Of a DNA stretch of 64,000 nt, positions 55,938-64,000 are shown piece after piece; within the stretch, counting starts at the first letter, position 1, and each line of letters opens with the position of its first letter. The DNA is from Mangrovimicrobium sp033283385 (GTDB lineage: Bacteria > Pseudomonadota > Gammaproteobacteria > Pseudomonadales > Halieaceae), in NCBI GenBank assembly GCA_033283385.1, contig JAWMQQ010000001.1, positions 806,001-870,000 of the forward strand. Reading direction: 5' to 3'. Made by a program: the position numbers and the translations under genes. The notes below the pieces were generated by a model, which ran no database searches, was not told where the DNA came from, and was given only the letters and a program-made list of their open reading frames with translations.

Positions 55938-58109
55938 ATGAGTATGTCTCGTAAACTGACTGCCGTCGTGTTTTCACTGGGGTGTTTGCATGCCAGTTCC
56001 AGCTTCGCGCTGGGGCTGGGTGACCTGCAGATTGATTCCTTTCTCAACGAACCGCTCAAGGCAAAGGTAGACCTGCTGAACACAGCGGGTTTGCACCCGG
56101 ATGAAATCCACATCCGCCTGGCCAACCGCCAGGACTTCGAGCGCATGGGTGTCGACCGCGCCTATTTCCTCACCAGCATCCAGTTCAAGGTGAACATCGA
56201 CCCCAGCGGTCGCGGCACTATCACCATGACTTCCGAGGATCCGGTCCTCGAGCCCTACCTCGACTTTATCGTCGAGGCGCGCTGGCCCTCGGGCCGCCTG
56301 CTGCGCGAGTACACCGTGCTGGTCGATCCGCCGACCTTTGATTCCGGCGCGACCGTGGTATCTGCCAGCAAGCGGGTAGAGGAAGTCGAGGGCATTCCCG
56401 CCCCGGAGAGCGAGGCAAAAAAGACTGAAGGGGCGGCGGCGACTAGCGGAACGCAGGTCGATGTCAGGAAGTCAGACCTGGGCCCCGGTGAAATGCCGCA
56501 ACGCGACTTCAACTCCGCAGCTGCCGGCGCGCCCGCGCCGGGTAGCAAATACATGATCCACCGCGACGACACGCTGTGGCAGATCGCCTCGCGCGCGCGT
56601 CCCGAAGGCGCCTCCGTCAACCAGACCATGCTGGACATCCAGCGGCTGAACCCGGACGCCTTCATCAACGGCAACATCAACCAGATCAAGGCCGGGTACA
56701 TCATCTACCTGCCCAAGTCAGCCGACATTTCGTCGCAGGACCAGGAGGCCGCGCTGGCCGAGGTCAAGCAGCAGAACGAAGACTGGCGCGCGGGCCGGGC
56801 GAGCAGCCCCGCCAGCGCCCGCCCCTCGCTGCGTATTTCCGCGGAGCCGGAAGAGGATGGCGGCGCTGCCGGTGACATTGGCGCTTCCAGCAGTGCGGCC
56901 GCGGACGAGTCCGCCGGTGCGGACATGGATTCCGCCGCAGCGTCGGGCAGCGCTGAAGACGCAGCCGAAACCGCGGCAGAACTCGCCGATACCCGCAGTG
57001 AACTCTCCCGCACCCGCGAGCAGGTCACCAGCCTGGAGCGCATGGTCAGCCTGAAAGACCAGCAGATCGCCGAGCTGCAGGAGAAACTCGCCAAGGCAGG
57101 CACATCCAGCCAGGCCGGTGGCGAAGCCGCAGCAGCGAAACCCAAGCCCAAACCCCGTCCGGTTCCCCCGGTAGAAAAATCCGGCGGCTGGATGAGCTAC
57201 GGGCTTTACGGCCTGGGTGCGCTGGTACTTGCTGCGCTCGCCTTCTTCTTCGTGCGCTCGCGCCGCTCGGATGACGAAGAGGAGAGCGGTAACGACGACG
57301 CCTTCAATTCGGTGAAACTGAAAACCCCGCCGGCCCCGCCGCCGGCGCGGGAGCCCGCTCCGGTGGCCGAAGAGCCGCTGGAGAACCTGGTCGACGACAG
57401 CCTGGATGACGATATCCAAAGCGCCGGTTTCGATGAGCCCGTCGCGCCGTTCGCCGACGCCGAGGCGCCGCCCGCCGGCCGCTCCGGCGATTACGGTGCG
57501 GACGACGGGGATTCCGGCGACGCGCTCGCCGAGGCAGATATCTATATTGCCTACGGCCGCTACCCGCAGGCTCGCGAACTGCTGCGCAGCGCCCTGGTCA
57601 ACGAGCCGGACAACACCGCCTACCGCCTGAAGCTGCTGGAAGCAGAGCTGCAGCTGGGTAACCGCCCGGCCGCACGCGAGCAGCTCTACGAACTGGAAGC
57701 CCGCGGCGATGCGGCGGCCACCGCCCGCGCCCGCGAATTGCTGGGCGAGGCCGACTCCTACTCCGAACCGCCGGCAGGGCTGGCGGAAGAAGTCGGCGGT
57801 TCCCTGGAATCCGACTTCGCCGGCCTGGAAATCGAGGGCGGCCTGGGGGATGACGACAGCATCGAGGACGACCTCGACCTGTCTTCGGACTTCATGGACA
57901 GCCCGCTGGGTGACGAGGAAGAGGACGACGACGAGGACCTGGTCATCGCCGCCGACTCCAACGGCATGTCGACCAAGCTGGACCTGGCGCGTGCCTACCT
58001 CGACATGGGCGACGAAGAAGGCGCCCGCCAGATTCTCGAGGAGGTCGTGGCCGAGGGTTCCGAAGAGTACCGTTCCGAAGCGGAGGCGTTGCTGGCGCGC
58101 ATTGACTGA
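55938..58109 (+). CDS. fimV: FimV-type pilus/polarity protein
   Basis: 723 residues; ATG 55938 (55944 is an alternative, with AAGG in better spacing). Signal peptide LTAVVFSLGCLHASSSFA is followed by GLGDLQIDSFLNEPLKAKVDLL (FimV N-terminal domain). A LysM-like segment (YMIHRDDTLWQIAS; about 205-260) follows, then a coiled coil (SELSRTREQVTSLERMVSLKDQQ), one membrane helix near 415-435, an acidic cytoplasmic region with TPR-like repeats, and the C-terminal KLDLARAYLDMGDEEGARQ. In Pseudomonas FimV affects type IV pili, polarity and cAMP. About 230 bases of gene-free sequence precede it. Confidence 0.95.
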   Translation: MSMSRKLTAVVFSLGCLHASSSFALGLGDLQIDSFLNEPLKAKVDLLNTAGLHPDEIHIRLANRQDFERMGVDRAYFLTSIQFKVNIDPSGRGTITMTSEDPVLEPYLDFIVEARWPSGRLLREYTVLVDPPTFDSGATVVSASKRVEEVEGIPAPESEAKKTEGAAATSGTQVDVRKSDLGPGEMPQRDFNSAAAGAPAPGSKYMIHRDDTLWQIASRARPEGASVNQTMLDIQRLNPDAFINGNINQIKAGYIIYLPKSADISSQDQEAALAEVKQQNEDWRAGRASSPASARPSLRISAEPEEDGGAAGDIGASSSAAADESAGADMDSAAASGSAEDAAETAAELADTRSELSRTREQVTSLERMVSLKDQQIAELQEKLAKAGTSSQAGGEAAAAKPKPKPRPVPPVEKSGGWMSYGLYGLGALVLAALAFFFVRSRRSDDEEESGNDDAFNSVKLKTPPAPPPAREPAPVAEEPLENLVDDSLDDDIQSAGFDEPVAPFADAEAPPAGRSGDYGADDGDSGDALAEADIYIAYGRYPQARELLRSALVNEPDNTAYRLKLLEAELQLGNRPAAREQLYELEARGDAAATARARELLGEADSYSEPPAGLAEEVGGSLESDFAGLEIEGGLGDDDSIEDDLDLSSDFMDSPLGDEEEDDDEDLVIAADSNGMSTKLDLARAYLDMGDEEGARQILEEVVAEGSEEYRSEAEALLARID

Positions 58110-58956
58110 CCCTTCCCAACGCCTCGATGCGACCCCGCTGCCCGCCGGCAGCCGCATCGCCTGCCGCATAGAGTACGACGGCAGTCACTACAACGGCTGG
58201 CAGAGCCAGCCGGACCCGCAAACTCCCACCGTACAGCAGACCCTGGAGACCGCGCTCGGCGCGGTCGCCGCATCCCCGGTGCGGGTGCACTGCGCCGGTC
58301 GCACCGACACCGGCGTGCATGGCCACGCGCAGATCATCCATTTCGATTCCCCGGCGCCGCGCTCGCCCAAGGCCTGGGTGCTGGGCGGCAACGCGGGCCT
58401 GCCGGACGATGTACGGGTGCACTGGGCGGTGCCGGTCCCCGCGGACTTCCACGCCCGCTTTACCGCCCTGTCGCGGCGCTACCGCTATGTGATCGCCAAT
58501 ACGCGCATCCAGCCGGCGCTGATGACGGGGCAACTCACCTGGCACCGCTACCCGCTGGATGCGCAGGCCATGCACGCCGAGGCGCAGGCATTGCTGGGTG
58601 AGCAGGACTTCTCGGCGTTTCGCGCGGCCAGTTGCCAGTCCACCACGCCGATGCGCAATGTAATGGGCGCCAGCGTGTTCCGGCGCGGCGATCTCGTCGT
58701 GATCGATATCCAGGCGAACGCCTTCCTGCACCACATGGTGCGCAATATAGCCGGCTCCCTGATGGCGGTGGGCAGCGGTCGCCAGCCGCCGGGCTGGATT
58801 GCCGGGCTGCTGCGCGGGCGCGATCGCACCAGGGCGGCGGACACGGCGCCGCCCTTCGGGCTGTACCTGGTGGATGTCGGCTACCCGGCGCAGTACGCGT
58901 TGCCGGCGACACCCTACGGGCCGCTGCTGCTGGGCCCCGGCCCCGGAGCGCTTTAA
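58102..58956 (+). CDS. truA: tRNA pseudouridine synthase A
   Basis: About 284 residues if it starts at TTG 58102, which overlaps the fimV stop by eight bases; the ribosome site is unclear. Catalytic Asp lies near residue 68 in CAGRTDTGVHG, with IEYDGSHYNGWQSQ before it and MVRNIAGSLMAVG later. It forms pseudouridine at positions 38-40 of tRNA anticodon stems. The order fimV-truA-trpF matches Pseudomonas. Confidence 0.93.
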   Translation: MTDPSQRLDATPLPAGSRIACRIEYDGSHYNGWQSQPDPQTPTVQQTLETALGAVAASPVRVHCAGRTDTGVHGHAQIIHFDSPAPRSPKAWVLGGNAGLPDDVRVHWAVPVPADFHARFTALSRRYRYVIANTRIQPALMTGQLTWHRYPLDAQAMHAEAQALLGEQDFSAFRAASCQSTTPMRNVMGASVFRRGDLVVIDIQANAFLHHMVRNIAGSLMAVGSGRQPPGWIAGLLRGRDRTRAADTAPPFGLYLVDVGYPAQYALPATPYGPLLLGPGPGAL

Positions 58957-59011
58957 AGACAGCGCGCGGGCCTTTCTGCTATGATGCGCGGCCTGAAAAA
59001 ACTGGCTCGGA

Positions 59012-59665
59012 ATGGAACTGGCTGTGGCGCGCACGCGTATCAAGATCTGCGGTATCACCCGGCCCGGGGATGCGCTGGCAGCTATTGAAAGCGGTGCCGA
59101 TGCCCTCGGCCTGATGTTCTACGCGCCCAGCTCCAGGGCGGTGAGCCTTGAGCAGGCCCGCGACATTGCGGCGGTCGTGCCGCCCTTCGTTACCCTGACC
59201 GGCGTCTTTGTCGACGCGCCCGCGGAGACGGTAGAAATGCTGTCCCGGGAGCTGTCGCTGGGCCTGCTGCAGTTTCACGGCGACGAGTCGCCGCAATACT
59301 GTGCCGCGTTCGGGCGGCCCTGGATCAAGGCGCTGCGCTGCCGGCCCGGTATCGACCTGGCGCAGGCCTGCAGCGACTATCGCGGCGCCCACGGCCTGTT
59401 GCTGGACGCCTGGCAGGAGGGCGTGCCCGGGGGCACCGGCAAGACCTTCGACTGGCGCATGGTGCCGCCGGACCTGCCGCTGCCGGTGGTGCTGGCGGGC
59501 GGCCTCAATGACGGCAACGTGGGCGAGGCCATCGCCGCCATGCGACCCTGGGCCGTCGATATCAGCGGCGGGGTGGAATCCGCGCCCGGCGAGAAGGATG
59601 CGCAGAAGATACACCGATTTACCGCGGCGGTACGCGCCGCAGATCGAACCAACGTGGACGAGTAG
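59012..59665 (+). CDS. trpF: Phosphoribosylanthranilate isomerase
   Basis: 217 residues. TIM-barrel motifs: RIKICGITRPGDALAAIESGADALGLMFY (Cys in CGI is conserved), LLQFHGDESPQYC, LLLDAWQEGVPGGTGKTFDW, VLAGGLNDGNVGEAIAAMRPWAVDISGGVE. Third step of the tryptophan pathway after anthranilate transfer. A GTG four codons later is an alternative start. trpB begins on the next base. Confidence 0.96.
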   Translation: MELAVARTRIKICGITRPGDALAAIESGADALGLMFYAPSSRAVSLEQARDIAAVVPPFVTLTGVFVDAPAETVEMLSRELSLGLLQFHGDESPQYCAAFGRPWIKALRCRPGIDLAQACSDYRGAHGLLLDAWQEGVPGGTGKTFDWRMVPPDLPLPVVLAGGLNDGNVGEAIAAMRPWAVDISGGVESAPGEKDAQKIHRFTAAVRAADRTNVDE

Positions 59666-60886
<1,221 letters not shown>

Positions 60887-60898
60887 GGGAGTAAAGAA

Positions 60899-61720
60899 GT
60901 GAGTCGAATTGCCGGACGTTTCGAGGAACTGGCACGCGCCGGCCGCAAGGCCGTCATTCCCTACATCGTCACCGGTGACCCGAACCCGGAGACCACCGTG
61001 CCGTTGATGCACGCGCTGGTCGAGCGCGGCGCCGATATCATCGAACTGGGCGTGCCGTTCTCCGACCCCATGTCGGAAGGCCCGGTGATCCAGCAGGCCC
61101 ACGAGCGGGCGCTGGCCCACGGTACCAGCCTGCGCGACGCGCTGGAGGCGGTGCGCCTGTTTCGCGAAAAAGACACGTCCACGCCGGTGCTGTTGATGGG
61201 TTACGCCAACCCGGTGGAGCACATGGGCTATGCCGCCTTCGCCGATGCCGCGGCAGCGGTCGGCCTGGACGCGCTGCTCACCGTGGATATCCCGCCGGAG
61301 GAGGTGGAACTGGTCAACCGCGAACTGCACCGGGTGGGCCTGGACAATATCTTCCTGGTGGCGCCGACCACCCCGGACGAACGCATCGAGCGCATCGTCG
61401 CCCAGGCCAGCGGCTTCATCTACTACGTTTCACTGAAAGGCGTGACCGGCGCCGGGCACCTCGACATCGCCGATGTCACCAGCCACACCGACCGCATCCG
61501 CGCCCGCAGCAAGCTGCCGGTGGCGGTCGGTTTCGGCATCCGCGACGCGCAATCCGCCGCCGCGGTGGCCAGTGTGGCCGAGGGCGTGGTTGTGGGCAGC
61601 GCGCTGATCCGCGCCATGGCGGAGAAGCTCGAGGCCGGGGGCTCCCGCGAGTCGGCAATGGCCGCTGCGTGCGACCTGCTGGGCGAAATCCGCCGCGGGG
61701 TGGACGCCCCGGCTTCCTAG
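60899..61720 (+). CDS. trpA: Tryptophan synthase alpha chain
   Basis: 273 residues, GTG start after GGGAGTAAAGAA. Motifs FEELARAGRKAVIPYIVTGDPNPE, IIELGVPFSDPMSEGPVIQQAHERAL (catalytic Glu and Asp), FLVAPTTPDERI, YYVSLKGVTG, VGFGIRDAQSA. It cleaves indole-3-glycerol phosphate to indole. The gene is 12 bases after trpB, in one operon with trpF and trpB. Confidence 0.97.
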   Translation: MSRIAGRFEELARAGRKAVIPYIVTGDPNPETTVPLMHALVERGADIIELGVPFSDPMSEGPVIQQAHERALAHGTSLRDALEAVRLFREKDTSTPVLLMGYANPVEHMGYAAFADAAAAVGLDALLTVDIPPEEVELVNRELHRVGLDNIFLVAPTTPDERIERIVAQASGFIYYVSLKGVTGAGHLDIADVTSHTDRIRARSKLPVAVGFGIRDAQSAAAVASVAEGVVVGSALIRAMAEKLEAGGSRESAMAAACDLLGEIRRGVDAPAS

Positions 61721-61769
61721 TCGGCAGTACACACACTATACTCAGTCCTGCAGGGGCGTGGGGAATAGC

Positions 61770-62702
61770 ATGAGTTGGATCGACAAGATTTTACCTTCCG
61801 GTGTCAGCAAATCCGAGGGTAAGAAGCGCGCCAGTGTGCCGGAAGGTCTCTGGAAAAAGTGCCTGAAGTGTGACGCTGTACTCTACAGGCCGGACCTCGA
61901 GCGCAACGCCGATGTCTGCCCCAAGTGCGACCACCACATGCGCATCGGCGCCCGCCGGCGCCTCGATATCTTCCTCGACCCCGATTCCCGCGAAGAGATC
62001 CTCACCGGGATCGAGCCGGTCGACCGCCTCAAGTTCAAGGACAAGAAGCGCTACCGCGACCGCCTGACCGCGGCGCAAAAATCCACCGGCGAGAAAGACG
62101 CGCTGGTCGCCATGCAGGGCCAGCTGCTGGGCATGCCGCTGATCTGCGTGGCCTTCGAATTCAACTTCCACGGCGGTTCCATGGGCAACGCGGTGGGTGA
62201 GAAATTCACCCGCGCGGCGCAACTGGCCATGGAGCGCGGCGTGCCGCTGGTGTGCTTTTCCGCCTCGGGCGGCGCGCGCATGCAGGAAGCGCTGATCTCG
62301 CTGATGCAGATGGCCAAGACCAGCGCGGTGCTGGAGCGCATGAAGCTCACCGGGGTGCCCTTTATCTCCGTCATGACCGACCCGGTATACGGCGGCGTGT
62401 CCGCTTCGCTGGCCATGCTGGGCGATGTGAACATCGCCGAGCCCGAGGCCCGCGCCGGTTTCGCCGGCCCGAACATCATCGAGCAGACCATCCGGCAGAA
62501 GCTGCCGAAGGGCTTCCAGCGCAGCGAGTTCCTGCTGGAGCACGGCGCCATCGACATGATCGTCCACCGCGGCGAAATGCGCGAAACCGTCGCCCGCCTG
62601 CTGGCCAAGCTCGGCGGTCTCGCCTCACCCCAGGACGGCGGCCTGCCGGAACCGGACCCCGAAGTCGTGGCGGAACCGGTGATCGATGACGAGGACGAGT
62701 AG
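61770..62702 (+). CDS. accD: Acetyl-CoA carboxylase carboxyltransferase beta subunit
   Basis: 310 residues from ATG 61770 with GGGGAA upstream. The zinc ribbon is Cys31, Cys34, Cys50, Cys53 (CLKC and CPKC). Later blocks VCFSASGGARMQEALISLMQMAKTSA, MTDPVYGGVSASLAMLGD and FAGPNIIEQTIRQKLPKGFQ are typical. With AccA it transfers carboxyl from biotin to acetyl-CoA in fatty acid synthesis. Ends before folC. Confidence 0.97.
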   Translation: MSWIDKILPSGVSKSEGKKRASVPEGLWKKCLKCDAVLYRPDLERNADVCPKCDHHMRIGARRRLDIFLDPDSREEILTGIEPVDRLKFKDKKRYRDRLTAAQKSTGEKDALVAMQGQLLGMPLICVAFEFNFHGGSMGNAVGEKFTRAAQLAMERGVPLVCFSASGGARMQEALISLMQMAKTSAVLERMKLTGVPFISVMTDPVYGGVSASLAMLGDVNIAEPEARAGFAGPNIIEQTIRQKLPKGFQRSEFLLEHGAIDMIVHRGEMRETVARLLAKLGGLASPQDGGLPEPDPEVVAEPVIDDEDE

Positions 62703-62736
62703 GGCGCAGCTCCGCCCGCCAGCCATCATCGAACCT

Positions 62737-64000
62737 ATGCCATCAGCCCCTGACACGCTTTCGCAGTGGCTGCGTTACCTGGAAACCCTGCACCCCAATC
62801 CCATGGACCTGGGGCTCGCCCGGGTCGGCCAGGTCGCGCGTGCGCTGGACCTGCTGCCGGTCGCCGTGCCGGTGGTGACCGTCGCCGGCACCAACGGCAA
62901 GGGAACCACGGTGGCGGTGCTGGAATCCCTGCTCACCGAGGTCGGGCGCCGCCCCGGCAGTTTCACCTCGCCGCACCTCACCCGCTTCAACGAGCGCATT
63001 CGCCTGGCCCGGCGCGAGGTGGAGGACCAGCCCATAATCGACGCCTTTGCCGCCATCGAGGCGGCGCGGGGCGAGACCACGCTCACCTATTTCGAATTCG
63101 GCCTGCTCGCGGCGCTGTGGGTATTTCGCGAGGCCGGGGCGGACGCGGTGATTCTCGAGGTCGGCCTGGGCGGCCGGCTGGACGCCGCCAATATCGTCGA
63201 CGCCGATATCGGTGTGATCACCAGCATCGACCTGGATCACCAGGAGTGGCTGGGGGATACCCGCGGCAAGATCGCCCGCGAGAAGGCCGGTATCCTGCGC
63301 GCCGGGCGCACCGCGATCCTCGCCGATGACGCGCCGCCGCCGGAGTTGCTGGAGGCGGCGCGGGAGATCGGTGCCGAGCCGCTGCGCCGCTTCGGCGAGG
63401 ATTTCTCGGTGCTGCGCGAGGACACGGGCTGGGCGCTGTCCCTGCACCAGCCCGGCGGGGGTGCCCGGCATATCGCCGGTACCACCGAAGGCGGGCTGCT
63501 GCCGATCAATATCGCGGCGGCCGCGCAGGCGGCGCTGGAACTGGGGGTCGACCTGGACTCGGACATGCTGGCCCGCGCCGTGGCACAGGCACCGCTGCGC
63601 GGGCGCCGGCAGGCGCTGGAAGCGAACGGCTGCCACTACCTGCTGGATGTCGCCCACAACCCGGCGGCGGTCGGCCAGCTGATGGAAAAACTGGACGCCG
63701 AACATTGTGGCGGCCGGCGGATTGCTTTATTTTCCGCGATGAAAGACAAGGCCGTCGACGAAATGCTTGCCCTGTGCGGCGCGCGCTTCGACGCCTGGCT
63801 GTTGCCGGACCAGCCGGATAATCCCCGGGCCATGCCCGCCGCGGAAGTGGCGCGACTGCTCGCGGTATCGCCCGGGGCGGGCAGCCTGCCGCAGGTCGAG
63901 CTATGCCCGGACCTGCCGGCGGCGGCGCGGCGCTGCCGCGAGTTGCTCACGCCGGCTGACCTCGCCGTGGTGTTCGGCTCGTTCTACACTCTGGCGGGAG
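62737..64000 (+). CDS. folC: Folylpolyglutamate synthase/dihydrofolate synthase, 3' end cut
   Basis: At least 421 residues; the gene continues past the right edge. The nucleotide loop VTVAGTNGKGTTVAVLES (about 48-65), FTSPHLTRFNERI, ILEVGLGGRLDAANIV, SIDLDHQEWLG, INIAAAAQAALEL and LLDVAHNPAAV mark the family. It adds glutamate to folates and makes dihydrofolate. accD-folC order is common in Gammaproteobacteria. The last residues before the edge read DLAVVFGSFYTLAG, near the normal C-terminus. Confidence 0.96.
   Translation, partial: MPSAPDTLSQWLRYLETLHPNPMDLGLARVGQVARALDLLPVAVPVVTVAGTNGKGTTVAVLESLLTEVGRRPGSFTSPHLTRFNERIRLARREVEDQPIIDAFAAIEAARGETTLTYFEFGLLAALWVFREAGADAVILEVGLGGRLDAANIVDADIGVITSIDLDHQEWLGDTRGKIAREKAGILRAGRTAILADDAPPPELLEAAREIGAEPLRRFGEDFSVLREDTGWALSLHQPGGGARHIAGTTEGGLLPINIAAAAQAALELGVDLDSDMLARAVAQAPLRGRRQALEANGCHYLLDVAHNPAAVGQLMEKLDAEHCGGRRIALFSAMKDKAVDEMLALCGARFDAWLLPDQPDNPRAMPAAEVARLLAVSPGAGSLPQVELCPDLPAAARRCRELLTPADLAVVFGSFYTLAG

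Overview
This is a GC-rich chromosomal window of a free-living Gram-negative bacterium. Gene order on the right (leuC-leuD-leuB-asd-fimV-truA-trpF-trpB-trpA-accD-folC) is the arrangement typical of Pseudomonas and relatives. With TamA/TamB, SlyX, FimV, a polyphosphate:AMP phosphotransferase and a TIGR02647-like protein it points to Gammaproteobacteria, probably a marine Cellvibrionales/Halieaceae-type organism. The lineage is inferred from gene content only. No transposase, integrase, phage structural cassette or CRISPR array was seen.

Layout. 1-4.7 kb: an oligopeptide-type ABC transporter operon cut by the left edge (binding protein, two permeases, double-ATPase protein). 4.7-16 kb: mostly single genes, several accessory-looking: a secreted trypsin-like protease with a polyglycine linker, a YkgJ-type cysteine-cluster protein, a soluble ComEC-like metallo-beta-lactamase-fold protein, a RimK-type ligase with an extra RCK_C-like domain, a secreted protein of unknown function, an orphan ParA-like ATPase, a c-type-haem outer-membrane-like protein, a beta-propeller protein, an MscS channel and a TIGR02647 protein. 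16-21.7 kb: surface-polysaccharide-type functions around a tRNA-Arg(CCT): an OafA/SGNH acyltransferase, a DxD glycosyltransferase and a glycosyltransferase with sialyltransferase-like motifs; then a translationally coupled pair (small kinase plus tryptophan-rich protein). 21.9-30.5 kb: Hsp20 with a sigma-32-type promoter, a TetR regulator, Slt, YciH/SlyX, a large protein with a TM0106/RecB-like N-terminus and small proteins. 30.5-47.4 kb: Pap, TamA-TamB, an OmpA-like lipoprotein, a class V aminotransferase, pyruvate phosphate dikinase, a four-gene run ending in rlmKL. 47.4-50.3 kb: a DnaA-box/AT-rich intergenic region, a flavodoxin-like protein, a fatty-acid-hydroxylase/sterol-desaturase-family enzyme coupled to a double-MarR regulator with a 38-bp palindrome in its promoter. 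50.4-64 kb: a LysR regulator divergent from leuCDB, then asd, fimV, truA, trpFBA, accD and a folC gene cut by the right edge.

A family of palindromic repeats (core GTAGGAGCCTGCTACGCAGG and its complement) lies in at least four intergenic places; one copy supplies the leuD stop codon. The most interesting items for follow-up are the DnaA-box region at 47.47-47.68 kb, the GT29-like glycosyltransferase at 19.2 kb, the kinase/Trp-rich pair at 20-21.6 kb, the RimK-RCK_C fusion, the apparently degenerate RecB-like domain at 26.7 kb, the membrane-anchored binding protein at the left edge and the MarR palindrome. No complete new system is obvious; the pair at 20-21.6 kb and the MarR/hydroxylase pair are the best candidates for undescribed small modules.
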